50,034 nucleotides of DNA from Cytophagales bacterium CG12_big_fil_rev_8_21_14_0_65_40_12. Its GTDB lineage: Bacteria; Bacteroidota; Bacteroidia; Cytophagales; Cyclobacteriaceae. Positions 15,887 to 25,041 of this stretch are shown one piece after another (the first letter of the stretch is position 1; every line of letters starts with the position of its first letter). The stretch spans positions 1 to 50,034 of the forward strand of contig PCUU01000063.1 of the NCBI GenBank assembly GCA_002786855.1. Reading direction: 5' to 3'. Below the pieces are notes generated by a model. That model saw nothing but the letters and a program-made list of their open reading frames with translations. It was not told where the DNA came from and did no database searches. Both the position numbers and the translations under genes were made by a program.

Positions 15887-16624
15887 ATGAAACAGATTTA
15901 CGAGAATTACACTGCAGAAGACCAGAAGGTATGGGGCATACTCTTCGATAGACAGTTTCCGAATTTGCCCAAAGCGGCCACAAAGGAGTTCATGCTCGGG
16001 CTAGACAAGGTCAAGTTTACGGGTACTGCTATTCCCAATTTTGAGGAAACCAATAAAGTGCTTAAGAGCCTAACAGGTTGGGAAATTTATGCTGTGCCTG
16101 GGATAGTAGAAGACGGTTTGTTCTTTGAACTTATGGCCAATAGAAAATTTCCAGCCACTACTTGGGTGCGTAAAATGAGTCAATTGGATTATTTAGAAGA
16201 GCCAGACATGTTCCATGATGTGTTCGCGCATATTCCATTACTCGCCAATCAGGCTTTCGTGGATTTTCTACAAGCGATCAGCCAATTTGGACATGAATGG
16301 ATCGAAGACGAGTGGGCGATTCATTTACTTTCGCGCATTTACTGGTACACGATTGAGTTCGGTTTGATCAGAGAAGATGGTGAGCTGAAAATCTATGGAG
16401 CGGGTATTCTATCTTCAGCAGGCGAAACAAAGTATTCATTGAGCAGTGAACCTAATCACTTTGAATACGATGTGGATCAAATCCTCGATACGCCTTACCG
16501 AAAAGACAAAATGCAGGAGAATTATTTTATCATTGAATCTTACGAGCAATTATATCAGTCTTTGCCAGAGATTAAGTCTAAAATAGAGTTGAAATTAAAA
16601 CAAAAGAGAGAGGCGGTGGTTTAA
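15887..16624 (+). CDS. phhA: Phenylalanine 4-monooxygenase
   Basis: The 245-residue iron- and pterin-dependent hydroxylase converts phenylalanine to tyrosine in the cytoplasm. The iron ligands of the family are visible: His110 and His115 in MFHDVFAH and Glu157 in YWYTIEFGL. The surrounding catalytic domain is of normal bacterial length, with no N-terminal ACT domain. It is the first gene after the Tyr/His leader and attenuator and lies 24 bases upstream of hisH. Placement at the head of a histidine operon is unusual. It explains why the leader holds Tyr as well as His codons and suggests the enzyme is used for Tyr synthesis here. No pterin-recycling gene (phhB) is present nearby. Confidence 0.95.
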   Translation: MKQIYENYTAEDQKVWGILFDRQFPNLPKAATKEFMLGLDKVKFTGTAIPNFEETNKVLKSLTGWEIYAVPGIVEDGLFFELMANRKFPATTWVRKMSQLDYLEEPDMFHDVFAHIPLLANQAFVDFLQAISQFGHEWIEDEWAIHLLSRIYWYTIEFGLIREDGELKIYGAGILSSAGETKYSLSSEPNHFEYDVDQILDTPYRKDKMQENYFIIESYEQLYQSLPEIKSKIELKLKQKREAVV

Positions 16625-16648
16625 ACCGCTTCTTCCTTTTAAACCCAA

Positions 16649-17233
16649 ATGAGTTTAGTAATCATAGATTATAATGCCGGTAACGTACAGTCAGTTACTT
16701 ATGCCCTTCAGAGATTAGGGGTAGAACCAGTTTTAAGTGCGGATCCTGAAGTCATCCAAAAGGCGGATAGGGTGATCTTTCCCGGAGTGGGCGAAGCCAG
16801 CACTGCCATGCGTTTTTTGAAGGAAAGAAATCTTGATAGCGTGATTAAATCGCTGAAACAGCCTGTTTTTGGGGTTTGCTTGGGGCAGCAATTGCTTTGT
16901 GCTCATTCCGAAGAAAATAATACGGACTGTTTAGGGATCTTCGATGTTCGGGTAATGAAGTTTGAACCCCTACTGAAAGTGCCTCAAATGGGATGGAACA
17001 ATCTGGATAATATGATTGGGCCTCTTTTTAAAGGAATTGAGGAAGAAAGCTATGTGTACTATGTCCATAGCTATTATGCTGAATTGAGCCCTTATACCAT
17101 TGCGACAACGAATTACATCACCGAATTTAGCGCGGCCATGCACAAGGATAATTTCTATGCTTTGCAGGCGCATCCAGAAAAGAGCGGAAAAGTCGGAGAA
17201 CGGATCCTTCAGAATTTCCTTGATATCAAGTGA
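16649..17233 (+). CDS. hisH: Imidazole glycerol phosphate synthase, glutaminase subunit
   Basis: This 194-residue class I glutamine amidotransferase releases ammonia from glutamine for HisF in the fifth step of histidine synthesis. The nucleophile Cys77 lies in FGVCLGQQLL, and the His-x-Glu pair is in ALQAHPEKSG near the C-terminus. The N-terminus IIDYNAGNVQSV and the PGVGEA oxyanion segment are typical of HisH. It lies between phhA and hisA. A 115-base gap with heptamer repeats follows it. Confidence 0.97.
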   Translation: MSLVIIDYNAGNVQSVTYALQRLGVEPVLSADPEVIQKADRVIFPGVGEASTAMRFLKERNLDSVIKSLKQPVFGVCLGQQLLCAHSEENNTDCLGIFDVRVMKFEPLLKVPQMGWNNLDNMIGPLFKGIEEESYVYYVHSYYAELSPYTIATTNYITEFSAAMHKDNFYALQAHPEKSGKVGERILQNFLDIK

Positions 17234-17310
17234 ACAGTTGAGTAGGGAATAGTGAATCAGAAAATCAGGAAGGAGTATTAATTCAATGTTCGTACTATTT
17301 GCTTCAAAAA

Positions 17311-17345
17311 TCTAAAGTCTAAAATCTAGTGTCTAACATCTATAG
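17311..17345 (+). repeat. Heptameric TCTAnnn tandem repeat in the hisH-hisA gap
   Basis: Five consecutive 7-base units begin with TCTA: TCTAAAG, TCTAAAA, TCTAGTG, TCTAACA, TCTATAG. The array ends 3 bases before the hisA start codon. Two further units (ATCTAAA ATCTAAT) lie before hisF at 18094-18107. It is non-coding and of unknown role. Confidence 0.7.
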
Positions 17346-17348
17346 AAA

Positions 17349-18068
17349 ATGCACATCATTCCAGCCATAGACGTCATTGACGGTAAATGCGTTCGCCTTA
17401 CCCAGGGCGACTACGCTCAAAAAACAGAATATGCCTCGGATCCACTGCTGGTTGCGAAAGCTTTTGAAGAAGCTGGCATTAAGCGTCTTCATGTGGTAGA
17501 CTTGGATGGAGCGAAGGCCAATACAATCGTCAACCGAGCCACTTTGGAGCGAATTACGTCAAACACTCAGCTTCATGTCGATTTTGGTGGAGGAATAAAG
17601 TCAGCAGAAGCCATTGAAGAAGCTTTCGAGGCAGGAGCGAAGCAAATCACTGCAGGAAGTATTGCAGTGAAGAATAAGCCATTGGTGCTCGATTGGATCA
17701 AGCAATATGGAGCAGAGCGTATTATCATTGGTGCCGATGTGATGAATAACGAAATCCGCACTCACGGTTGGCAGGAGGGCTCAGGCCTGAATATCTTCAG
17801 CTTTTTAGAAGACTATGTGGCCGCAGGAGCAGTTTATGTGATTTGTACCGATGTGAGTAAAGATGGGTTGCTACAAGGGCCTTCATTTGAGCTTTATGCT
17901 GAATTGATGGAGCGTTTCCCCTCGCTTAAACTAATTGCAAGTGGAGGAGTTGCTACTCTAGATGACCTAAAGCAATTGGAACAGATGGGCATATTCGGAA
18001 CCATCGTTGGCAAAGCTTATTATGAAGGAAGAATCACACTCACAGAATTGGCATCCTTTGGTAATTAA
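17349..18068 (+). CDS. hisA: ProFAR isomerase
   Basis: The 239-residue (beta-alpha)8 barrel isomerises ProFAR to PRFAR, the fourth step of histidine synthesis. The N-terminal catalytic Asp8 lies in IPAIDVIDGKCVRL, and the second catalytic Asp is in VICTDVSKDG. The phosphate-binding motifs VDFGGGIKS and IASGGVATLDDL are intact. Length is normal. It is transcribed with hisH and hisF. The gaps of 115 and 40 bases on either side carry TCTAAAA-type heptamers. Confidence 0.97.
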   Translation: MHIIPAIDVIDGKCVRLTQGDYAQKTEYASDPLLVAKAFEEAGIKRLHVVDLDGAKANTIVNRATLERITSNTQLHVDFGGGIKSAEAIEEAFEAGAKQITAGSIAVKNKPLVLDWIKQYGAERIIIGADVMNNEIRTHGWQEGSGLNIFSFLEDYVAAGAVYVICTDVSKDGLLQGPSFELYAELMERFPSLKLIASGGVATLDDLKQLEQMGIFGTIVGKAYYEGRITLTELASFGN

Positions 18069-18108
18069 TCAAATCATCAATTTAAATTCGTACATCTAAA
18101 ATCTAATT

Positions 18109-18870
18109 GTGTTAACAAAACGAATCATACCCTGCCTCGACATCAAAGAGGGCAGAACTGTCAAAGGAGTTAATTTTGTAGGTCTCCGCGATGCAGGAGA
18201 TCCTGTTGAGTTGGCAGCTCGATATGCCGCAGAAGGAGCCGATGAATTGGTTTTTCTAGACATTACGGCCACGGTCGAAAAAAGAAAGACCTTAGTCGAC
18301 CTTGTACGGAAGGTAGCCGCTCAAATCAATATACCCTTTACCGTGGGTGGCGGGATTTCATCGATTCAAGATGTATCCGCGCTACTGAATGCAGGTGCAG
18401 ATAAGATTTCGATCAATTCTTCGGCCGTCAAACGCCCTGATTTAATCAATGAATTGGCGCAGGAGTTCGGTAGCCAATGCGTGGTAGTGGCGATTGATTC
18501 TCGTTTTGTGAATAATGAGCATATTGTACACGTGAATGGGGGAAGGACACCTACTGAATTAAGAACAATCGCTTGGGCCAAAGAAGTAGAACAAAGAGGG
18601 GCAGGGGAAATACTTTTGACCTCGATGGACAGTGATGGAACTAAGGCCGGCTTTGCCGATGAACTCAATGCTGTGATCTCAGAATTGGTAGCCATTCCCT
18701 TGATTGCATCGGGTGGGGCAGGTACCATGGAGCACTTCTTTACTACCTTTACTAAGGGGAAATCTGATGCCGCATTAGCTGCCAGTATTTTCCATTTTAA
18801 AGAGATTTCAGTGCCCGATTTAAAGGCATATTTACGAACAAAAAACATCCCTATTAGGATAGAGAAATGA
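18109..18870 (+). CDS. hisF: Imidazole glycerol phosphate synthase, cyclase subunit
   Basis: This 253-residue barrel enzyme uses ammonia from HisH to form imidazole glycerol phosphate and AICAR. The start is GTG (18109), fixed by the conserved opening [19 protein letters not shown]. Catalytic Asp residues are in CLDIKEG and VVVAIDSRF, and the phosphate loops VGGGISS and [11 protein letters not shown] are intact. The last four bases overlap the hisIE start (ATGA). It works as a complex with HisH, encoded two genes upstream. Confidence 0.97.
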   Translation: MLTKRIIPCLDIKEGRTVKGVNFVGLRDAGDPVELAARYAAEGADELVFLDITATVEKRKTLVDLVRKVAAQINIPFTVGGGISSIQDVSALLNAGADKISINSSAVKRPDLINELAQEFGSQCVVVAIDSRFVNNEHIVHVNGGRTPTELRTIAWAKEVEQRGAGEILLTSMDSDGTKAGFADELNAVISELVAIPLIASGGAGTMEHFFTTFTKGKSDAALAASIFHFKEISVPDLKAYLRTKNIPIRIEK

Positions 18871-19484
18871 GGAAATTAAATACCATAAGTGAAGTTGATT
18901 TTAGTAAGGACGGTGGGCTTGTGCCTGTGGTCATTCAGGATGCTATGACAAGCAAAGTTTTAATGCTTGGCTATATGAATGAAGAAGCCCTTGCAAAGAC
19001 CCTAACAGAAGGTAAAGTCACTTTCTTTAGCCGCTCTAAGCAGCGTCTATGGACAAAAGGGGAGACTTCGAATAATTATATTTACGTGAATAAGGTTTTG
19101 ATTGATTGCGATCAAGACACTTTGCTGATCAAGGCCAATCCAGCAGGGCCGACTTGCCATACGGGAGATGCCACTTGCTTTCAAGAGGACAACCAAAAAG
19201 GCATTGGCTTTCTAGATAATCTTACCCAAATCATCAAAGAACGGAGGTCCAAAACACCAGAGGAATCTTATGTAGCGCACCTCTTTTCTAAAGGCCTAAA
19301 TAAGATTGCTCAGAAGGTAGGAGAGGAAGCAGTTGAGGTAGTGATCGAGGCTAAAGATGACAATGCAGCGCTCTTCTTAAATGAGTCTGCAGACTTACTT
19401 TTTCACTATATGGTACTCCTTGAGGCTAAGAATCACTCCCTCGATGATGTGGTTTCAATTCTTAAAGAAAGACATAATAAATAG
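18867..19484 (+). CDS. hisIE: Bifunctional phosphoribosyl-AMP cyclohydrolase / phosphoribosyl-ATP pyrophosphatase
   Basis: The 205-residue fusion catalyses the second and third steps of histidine synthesis. The HisI part (about 1-115) has the zinc and magnesium residues in [11 protein letters not shown] and [12 protein letters not shown]. The HisE part (about 118-205) is the MazG-like pyrophosphatase with [12 protein letters not shown] and [13 protein letters not shown]. It overlaps hisF by four bases and ends the operon. The genes hisG, hisD, hisC and hisB are not here and must lie elsewhere, so this is a partial his operon. Confidence 0.96.
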   Translation: MRKLNTISEVDFSKDGGLVPVVIQDAMTSKVLMLGYMNEEALAKTLTEGKVTFFSRSKQRLWTKGETSNNYIYVNKVLIDCDQDTLLIKANPAGPTCHTGDATCFQEDNQKGIGFLDNLTQIIKERRSKTPEESYVAHLFSKGLNKIAQKVGEEAVEVVIEAKDDNAALFLNESADLLFHYMVLLEAKNHSLDDVVSILKERHNK

Positions 19485-19523
19485 TTTTATAAGCTACTGA
19501 TTTATAATTGTTAATGTTCAATA

Positions 19524-19539
19524 TTTAGACTGGTCTAAA
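19524..19539 (+). promoter_or_regulatory. Inverted repeat abutting the start of the outer-membrane barrel gene
   Basis: TTTAGACTGGTCTAAA has 7-bp arms around a 2-base centre and ends one base before the ATG at 19541. The layout resembles TetR-type operators of the TAGAC-N-GTCTA kind. As RNA it could also fold over the start codon. No regulator gene is nearby, so assignment is tentative. Confidence 0.5.
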
Positions 19540-19540
19540 A

Positions 19541-20350
19541 ATGAAAAATTCACTCAGAATATCTTTTTTACTGTTGTTCATTTTTGCGAACAGCTTAATG
19601 GGACAAGAAGAAACGAATCCAAAAGAGACACCAATCAACACTGACAGGCCTACCCAGACTTACTCGGCTTTTGTTGTGCCAAAGGGTGTCTTTCAAATCG
19701 AATCTGGCTTTGGCTATTCTCAAATCAAGCAGGCTGGTTTTAGTCAGGATTTTTTTATCGAAAGTATCGCGTTAAATTCTCTTCAGCTCAGGTACGGGAT
19801 TTCTAATAATGTTGAGTTGAGACTTTTCCAGAATATATCTTATAACAGATTGGGTCCTAAAGGTGATAAGCTGAGAAGTGATCTTCTGTTTGCACCAACT
19901 TCGATAGGTACAAAAATTAGGATTGTAGATGAAGAGGGTTTTCGACCGCAGATTTCGTTTTTGGCAGAATTTGGAGGTGAAGTTTTTAGTGACCTTGGCA
20001 ATGAAAACATTAAGATTTTTCGCTTCAATTTTTCGAATACCATCAGTTCTAAATTTTCAATTGCCTATAGTTTAGGGATGAATTTTGGAACTGATTTTTC
20101 CAATAGTAACACTTCGATAACCCTGATGGGCGCATATGCGCTTAGCTCAAAAATTTCTGTTTTTGGTGAGTATTATAGCACTCTAAATCCAGACTTTTTC
20201 AACCTTCATAATTATGATTTCGGAGCGACTTATTTAGTCAATAACAACCTTCAATTAGATGTTTATATGGGGTCTTATTTTAAGAAGCAAATCAACAGCA
20301 CAGACCTTATTTTTGGTTTGGGATTTTCTACTCGAATTTTCAAGAAATAG
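19541..20350 (+). CDS. Outer-membrane beta-barrel protein (Phenol_MetA_deg-like)
   Basis: The 269-residue protein has a Sec signal peptide (FIFANSLMGQ) followed by the segment INTDRPTQTYSAFVVPKGVFQIESGFGYSQ, typical of the MetA-pathway transporter-like family. Many alternating amphipathic strands follow, ending in an aromatic C-terminal strand (GFSTRIFKK). It should form an outer-membrane barrel. The family name comes from phenol-degradation clusters, but most Bacteroidota members have no known substrate. It lies 56 bases after hisIE and 14 bases before the CtlX-like gene. A palindromic site touches its start codon. Confidence 0.78.
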   Translation: MKNSLRISFLLLFIFANSLMGQEETNPKETPINTDRPTQTYSAFVVPKGVFQIESGFGYSQIKQAGFSQDFFIESIALNSLQLRYGISNNVELRLFQNISYNRLGPKGDKLRSDLLFAPTSIGTKIRIVDEEGFRPQISFLAEFGGEVFSDLGNENIKIFRFNFSNTISSKFSIAYSLGMNFGTDFSNSNTSITLMGAYALSSKISVFGEYYSTLNPDFFNLHNYDFGATYLVNNNLQLDVYMGSYFKKQINSTDLIFGLGFSTRIFKK

Positions 20351-20364
20351 ACTTTCTTTGTAGC

Positions 20365-21279
20365 ATGTCTAGACAAGCTGCAAAACGTATTATGATGATG
20401 AGGCCAAAGCATTTTGGCTTCGACCCAGCCACGGCCAGTTCCAATTCATTTCAGTCCGAAGAGGGTGCCGAACAAAGGGCAATGATCGAGGGTCTTGCTC
20501 AAATTGAATTTGATGCTGCTGTGGCAAAGTTAAAGGCCGAAGGAATCGATATTATTGCATTGAATGACACAGATTCGCCAGAAAAACCGAACGCAGTCTT
20601 CCCCAATAATTGGGTGTCTTTTCATGAAGATGGTATGGTTTTGCTTTATCCTATGCTCACAGAAAGTAGGAGAGTGGAACGCAGGCAGGAGGTGTTGGAT
20701 GAGCTTGAAGCTCAGGGAGTTGAAATCACACGCATCATTGATATCTCTCATTACGAAAATGAAGGTAAATTCTTGGAAAGCACTGGCAGTGTGGTGCTCG
20801 ACTACGGCAATAAACTCGCTTATGCCTGTTTGTCTTCCCGAACTCACATTGAAGTCTTAGAGAAGTTTTGCGAGATTTTGGATTATGAACCTGTCGTGTT
20901 CGAATCCATGAATATAGAGGGTCAAGCTATTTATCATACAAATGTGGTGATGTGTATAGCAGATCAATATGCTGTCATCTGTTCTGAATCAATCCCACAA
21001 ACCCAAAGGGTAGAAGTCCTTGCCGCCTTGAAAAATACGGGTCATGGGTTGGTTGAAATTACTATGGAGCAAATGTATAACTTCGCTGGCAATATGCTTG
21101 AAGTGATGAATGACAAAGGACAGTCCGTTCTTGTAATGTCCGAATCGGCTATGAAATCTTTAACAATAGACCAAAAGGAAACCTTATCAAGTTACTCCAA
21201 GCTTGTGGCAGTGGCCATACCCACCATCGAGAAATTTGGCGGTGGAAGCGTTCGGTGTATGATGTGCAAATTGAGTTGA
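20365..21279 (+). CDS. CtlX-like guanidino-group hydrolase (amidinotransferase superfamily)
   Basis: The 304-residue protein matches the citrulline-utilization hydrolase CtlX group of the arginine deiminase/amidinotransferase superfamily. The opening MMMRPKHFGFDPATASSNSFQ, the motif PNAVFPNNWVSFHEDG with substrate-binding Asn/Asp, the MLTESRRVERR segment, the His in AIYHTNVVM and the C-terminal nucleophile Cys in GGGSVRCMMC are all visible. It probably hydrolyses citrulline or a related guanidino/ureido compound in the cytoplasm. It is 14 bases downstream of the barrel gene, so the two may share a transcript. The exact substrate is uncertain. Confidence 0.87.
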   Translation: MSRQAAKRIMMMRPKHFGFDPATASSNSFQSEEGAEQRAMIEGLAQIEFDAAVAKLKAEGIDIIALNDTDSPEKPNAVFPNNWVSFHEDGMVLLYPMLTESRRVERRQEVLDELEAQGVEITRIIDISHYENEGKFLESTGSVVLDYGNKLAYACLSSRTHIEVLEKFCEILDYEPVVFESMNIEGQAIYHTNVVMCIADQYAVICSESIPQTQRVEVLAALKNTGHGLVEITMEQMYNFAGNMLEVMNDKGQSVLVMSESAMKSLTIDQKETLSSYSKLVAVAIPTIEKFGGGSVRCMMCKLS

Positions 21280-21512
21280 AAGTTTAATGTATAGCAATTA
21301 TATATTTGGTTAACGTCCTTTATTCAGTCATTTTTCAAAAGATTCATTTGTATTAAACAGAATTGGCAATCGATTGTATTTTTAGAATTCCAATCTTTCT
21401 TTTGGTATTCGGCACATTCTCCTTTCGAATATTTCGCCTTCCAAGGTCTTTTTAGAATATGTTAACTTATTGAATATCAATTACTAATGTTATGATTGAA
21501 AAGAAAAGTTTC

Positions 21513-21520
21513 TACTTTTG
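21513..21520 (+). promoter_or_regulatory. Candidate -7 promoter element
   Basis: TACTTTTG matches TAnnTTTG exactly and lies 22 bases upstream of the ATG at 21543. No well-spaced TTTG is seen 19 bases upstream, so only half the promoter is supported. The rest of the 21280-21536 gap is AT-rich with nothing recognised. Confidence 0.45.
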
Positions 21521-21542
21521 CACTCTTAATTGAAAGTTGAAC

Positions 21543-21926
21543 ATGTTGAAAGTAGGGTACGAAAAAAATCAGGATCAAATTTGTGGAAAAATTGAAGGGG
21601 ATTTAACTCATGAGGTAGCCAAGCAGTATTTTTCTGAAGTATCGGCAGTAGCCAAAGAAACGAAATGCGCTAAGATTCTTACCGATGTTCGTTTGGCAAG
21701 GTTATCAGCTACGGAGTCTGAAATGGAATCATTATCATCTGAATTGGCTGCAATGGGTATTGCCTTGGATTCCCGCAGAGCGATTCTAGTAACAGAGGAT
21801 GTGAAGCAATACAAAACTTGGGAGAATTATTGTTTCCGCAATGGCTTTAAGGGGATTCGCTTGTTTATGGATGCTGAGGCAGCTCACGATTGGTTGGTGA
21901 ATGAGCCTATTGCGAGGTTGAATTGA
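21543..21926 (+). CDS. STAS/SpoIIAA-like protein
   Basis: The 127-residue cytosolic protein has the alternating strand-helix pattern of SpoIIAA/STAS-like domains: EGDLTHEVAKQYFSEVSAVAKETKCAKILTDVRLARLS, then a helix, ALDSRRAILVTED, and a closing helix DAEAAHDWLV. The start was placed at the ATG at 21543 rather than a TTG two codons upstream. No Ser phosphorylation site of the anti-sigma antagonist type is evident. It is a single gene with its own promoter-like box and a strong terminator. The role is unknown. Confidence 0.7.
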   Translation: MLKVGYEKNQDQICGKIEGDLTHEVAKQYFSEVSAVAKETKCAKILTDVRLARLSATESEMESLSSELAAMGIALDSRRAILVTEDVKQYKTWENYCFRNGFKGIRLFMDAEAAHDWLVNEPIARLN

Positions 21927-21950
21927 TTTTTGATGCTGAACTTATAGTGA

Positions 21951-21986
21951 AAAAGGCTTCTGGATTTGTTCCAGAAGCCTTTTTTT
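21951..21986. terminator. Bidirectional intrinsic terminator
   Basis: The 13-bp stem AAAAGGCTTCTGG / CCAGAAGCCTTTT with a 7-base loop is flanked by an A-run and a T-run. It lies between convergent genes at 21926 and 22008. Confidence 0.93.
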
Positions 21987-22007
21987 GATTTACTAATTAG
22001 TTTAAAC

Positions 22008-22682
22008 CTAATCCTGATTTCCTAACTCACCTCTTTTGGCCATTCTCTGCATTTTGTCATTGGCGTAAATAGCTACTTCAACTCTACGGTTAGACTGCCT
22101 TCCTGCAGCCGATTCATTTTCTGTGATAGGTTGACTTTCACCATAACCAGCGATTTGGAGCCTTTGGTAATTCAACCCAAGAGAAACTAAATAATCCTGT
22201 ACCGATGAGGCCCTTTTTTTAGAGAGTTCAAGATTATATTCGTCAGTTCCTGTGTTGTCTGTATGCCCTTCGATCAAAACATTAGTGTCTTCGTACTTCT
22301 GAAGGGTAGTGGCGAGGTTTTTCAAATTCTCTTTAGTATCCACGTTCAAGGTAGATTGGTTGGTGGCAAACATCAATCCCGAATCGAAAGTGATTTTTAT
22401 ACCTTCACCAACACGTTCTACATTGGCTCCTTTTAAATCGTTTCGGAGTTCTTCGGCTTGCTTGTCCATTCTGCGTCCAATCAATGCACCTGCTGTTCCC
22501 CCAACGGTAGCGCCAATAATGGCACCCACTGCCGTATTGTCTTTACCTGCAATAACACCTCCGAGTACACCTCCTGCCGCAGCGCCAATGGCCCCGCCCT
22601 TTACAGCATTACTTGCTTGGCAGCCAGAAAATAAGATGGCCGAAATGAAAAATGTGATGATGATTTTAAATGATGATTTCAT
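22008..22682 (-). CDS. OmpA-family lipoprotein with glycine-zipper domain
   Basis: This 224-residue protein has a lipoprotein signal with the lipobox FSGC (Cys about 21). A Gly-rich double glycine-zipper region follows (about 28-70: GGAIGAAAGGVLGG, then GAIIGATVGGTAGALIG). The C-terminal OmpA/MotB peptidoglycan-binding domain (about 95-205) has the key Asp/Arg pattern HTDNTGTDEYNLELSKKRASSV. It resembles the YiaD/OmpA-like lipoproteins that tie the outer membrane to peptidoglycan. It is a single gene with its own terminator. Confidence 0.92.
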   Translation of the reverse strand: MKSSFKIIITFFISAILFSGCQASNAVKGGAIGAAAGGVLGGVIAGKDNTAVGAIIGATVGGTAGALIGRRMDKQAEELRNDLKGANVERVGEGIKITFDSGLMFATNQSTLNVDTKENLKNLATTLQKYEDTNVLIEGHTDNTGTDEYNLELSKKRASSVQDYLVSLGLNYQRLQIAGYGESQPITENESAAGRQSNRRVEVAIYANDKMQRMAKRGELGNQD

Positions 22683-22836
22683 AGTTTGAATGTTTTAGTA
22701 AGGATTAGGCAATTGCTATTCCAAAACAAAGCTGAACCAAATTGAGCGCATTAAGCACGATTTGATGATATTAATTTTCTCAAAAATGTAAATCTCCACT
22801 CAAATCAATAATACTAAAATCAAACTGAACAAGGGC

Positions 22837-25023
22837 TTAGGCCTTCATAATTTTGGAATAGGCAATGGCCATTTTTATCTCTCCATAGCTGTACTCTTCG
22901 CCTAGTTGAGCTTTGATTTCTTGAGTGCCAGTGGTTTCAGGAGTGATCAAACTGAGGATTACTTTTAGTTTGTCCTCGTTGATGAGTTTCTTAATGTCTA
23001 CTTGGCCAGAAATGATGTACTGAGTTAGATGGCCTTCAATCGTGCTTGGTACCATGCCTCGCGCTTCAGCGATTTCTTCCACAGTTTTCCCTTGCTGATA
23101 AAGTCCAAAGCTAATTTCTGCGGTTGGTGTTTTGTCTTTTTTGGGAAGAAGTTCTTTAACACGATTTTTGAGCAGAGCTGAGTCGTAAAGTTCGTTTTTA
23201 TTTAATGATTTTCCTTTCTGCGCGTTGCTCACCAACAAATAGAATCGGGTGATTTCTGACTTTTTATTGAAATAGCTTTGTTCGATCTTTTTCAATTCCT
23301 TTTGGTAGGCCAGAATTCTCACTTTAAGGCCAATTTCCTTTTCATGCTCATGAATCATAGCACTCAGTTTATCCATTTCTTGGCTAAAGTAAGTTTTCGC
23401 CTTGGCAGCTCTTTCAGTCAGTTGATCTGCGTAGTTTTCTTGTACCAATATATTTTGTACTTCGTTACTAAAAATCTGCCCCACTTTTTTTAAAGGAAGT
23501 GTGGCTTCCAACAAGCCTTGAGTCCACTTTAGGTATTGCTGTTTGTTAGAACGATTTTCTTCCTTATCGAAACTTTGAATATGATCTGTGAGGGTCTGAA
23601 TAAGTCCACCAAAATTGAATGTGTTTTCTGCAAGTTTCGCAAAATAAGCCTTTTGATGGGATGGAAGCTGATTTGCTAATTGTTGGGCTTCACTTTTGGT
23701 CGCCATAAAGCTGTTCATGCTGTCGCTCCTTTCGAAATTTTCCATTGGCAAGCGCGAAGCAAGAACAAGGCCTTTCAAAGAGGTCAACCTCGACAGTGCC
23801 ACGTACACTTGGCCATGAGTAAAGGCGTCAGTCAGGTCGAGAATTGCTTTTTCGAAGGTCAGCCCTTGGCTTTTGTGTACCGTAACTGCCCATGCCAATT
23901 TGAGGGGATACTGCATAAAAGTGCCCAAAACCTTTTCTTCAATCTCATTGGTGGCTTGATTCAGTGTATATCTTTTGTTCTCCCAGGTATAGTGGCTCAC
24001 AGGAACTTCAGTTCCATCTTCAAACTTTACCCAAATTTCATTTTTATCTAGGGTAGAAATTTGACCGATTTTACCATTGAAGTATTGCCCTTGGCCAGTC
24101 TGATCATTTTTGATGAACATGACTTGAGCACCCTTTTTCAATTCCAATTTTTGGTTGGTCGGATAAGCGTTTTCTGGGAAATCCCCCTCAATTTTAGAAT
24201 CAAAACTCACGACCTCAGATTTCAATGCCTTGAGTCTTTTTTCGTTGATTTCATCCGCTTTGCGGTTATGAGTGGTCAGAAAAATGAACCCCTTTTCTGA
24301 ATTCTCTTTTGCTTCAGGTTTGTAGAAACCATTTAGAAACTCAATGTCTTTTTGCGATTGCTCATTGTCTCTAAATCGATTGAGAATAGAGATGAACTGT
24401 TCATCACTTTGCCTGTAAATTTTATCGAATTCAATATGAATCGGGGGGTGATCCTTTAATACGTGCGCATCGAAAAAATAGCTGCTCTTGTAATATTCGG
24501 ACAGCACTCGCCACTCAGAGTCTTTCACCACAGGGGGCAATTGCAAAAGATCTCCAATAAAGAGCATCTGCACTCCACCAAAAGGTTCAGAAGTTCTTCT
24601 TCTCACATATCGAAGCATATGATCTATACAATCCAATAAATCGGAACGCAGCATACTGACTTCATCAATAATTAGCAGTTCTACTTCGTTGAGCATGGCA
24701 CGTTTGGTACCATTGAATTTTGCATTAGCAAAAAGGTTCTGCAAAGTGGTAACCTGGTGATTTACATTTGGCGGGTTGATCCTTTCAGGAATAAATGCAC
24801 CGAATGGCAAATGAAGAAGGGAATGCAAAGTGACACCATTGGCATTGATCGCGGCAATACCCGTAGGTGCGGCCACCACAGTTTTTTTATGGGTGTTGGC
24901 AACAATGTGCTTTAGAAAAGTTGTTTTTCCTGTACCAGCCTTCCCAGTTAAAAAAATGTGCTGATTTGTGGTATTGATATAATGAGCTGTGGTTTCAGCC
25001 AATCCACTCAGTTGATAATTCAT
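22837..25023 (-). CDS. PIF1/RecD-like helicase with C-terminal helix-turn-helix domain
   Basis: The 728-residue superfamily 1B DNA helicase has Walker A GKAGTGKTT (about 27-35), Walker B LLIIDEVSML, motif III GDLLQLPPV, a UvrD-like C-terminal motif AVTVHKSQGLTFEKAILD and the final YVALSRLTSLKGL. Residues from about 440 are coiled and helical, and the C-terminus (about 630-728) contains a helix-turn-helix-like module (FGLYQQGKTVEEIAEARGMVPSTIEGHL) resembling HTH_40. This architecture is widespread in Bacteroidota. It probably acts on replication or repair intermediates. It is a single gene, 83 bases downstream of the desaturase with a terminator between. Confidence 0.92.
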   Translation of the reverse strand: MNYQLSGLAETTAHYINTTNQHIFLTGKAGTGKTTFLKHIVANTHKKTVVAAPTGIAAINANGVTLHSLLHLPFGAFIPERINPPNVNHQVTTLQNLFANAKFNGTKRAMLNEVELLIIDEVSMLRSDLLDCIDHMLRYVRRRTSEPFGGVQMLFIGDLLQLPPVVKDSEWRVLSEYYKSSYFFDAHVLKDHPPIHIEFDKIYRQSDEQFISILNRFRDNEQSQKDIEFLNGFYKPEAKENSEKGFIFLTTHNRKADEINEKRLKALKSEVVSFDSKIEGDFPENAYPTNQKLELKKGAQVMFIKNDQTGQGQYFNGKIGQISTLDKNEIWVKFEDGTEVPVSHYTWENKRYTLNQATNEIEEKVLGTFMQYPLKLAWAVTVHKSQGLTFEKAILDLTDAFTHGQVYVALSRLTSLKGLVLASRLPMENFERSDSMNSFMATKSEAQQLANQLPSHQKAYFAKLAENTFNFGGLIQTLTDHIQSFDKEENRSNKQQYLKWTQGLLEATLPLKKVGQIFSNEVQNILVQENYADQLTERAAKAKTYFSQEMDKLSAMIHEHEKEIGLKVRILAYQKELKKIEQSYFNKKSEITRFYLLVSNAQKGKSLNKNELYDSALLKNRVKELLPKKDKTPTAEISFGLYQQGKTVEEIAEARGMVPSTIEGHLTQYIISGQVDIKKLINEDKLKVILSLITPETTGTQEIKAQLGEEYSYGEIKMAIAYSKIMKA

Positions 25024-25041
25024 GAAGAAAAATAATTATAT

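Noticed and set aside
18366..18848. 160-codon open frame antisense to hisF
   Set aside because: It lies wholly within a well-conserved gene, has no promoter, and its sequence is the mirror of hisF codon use.
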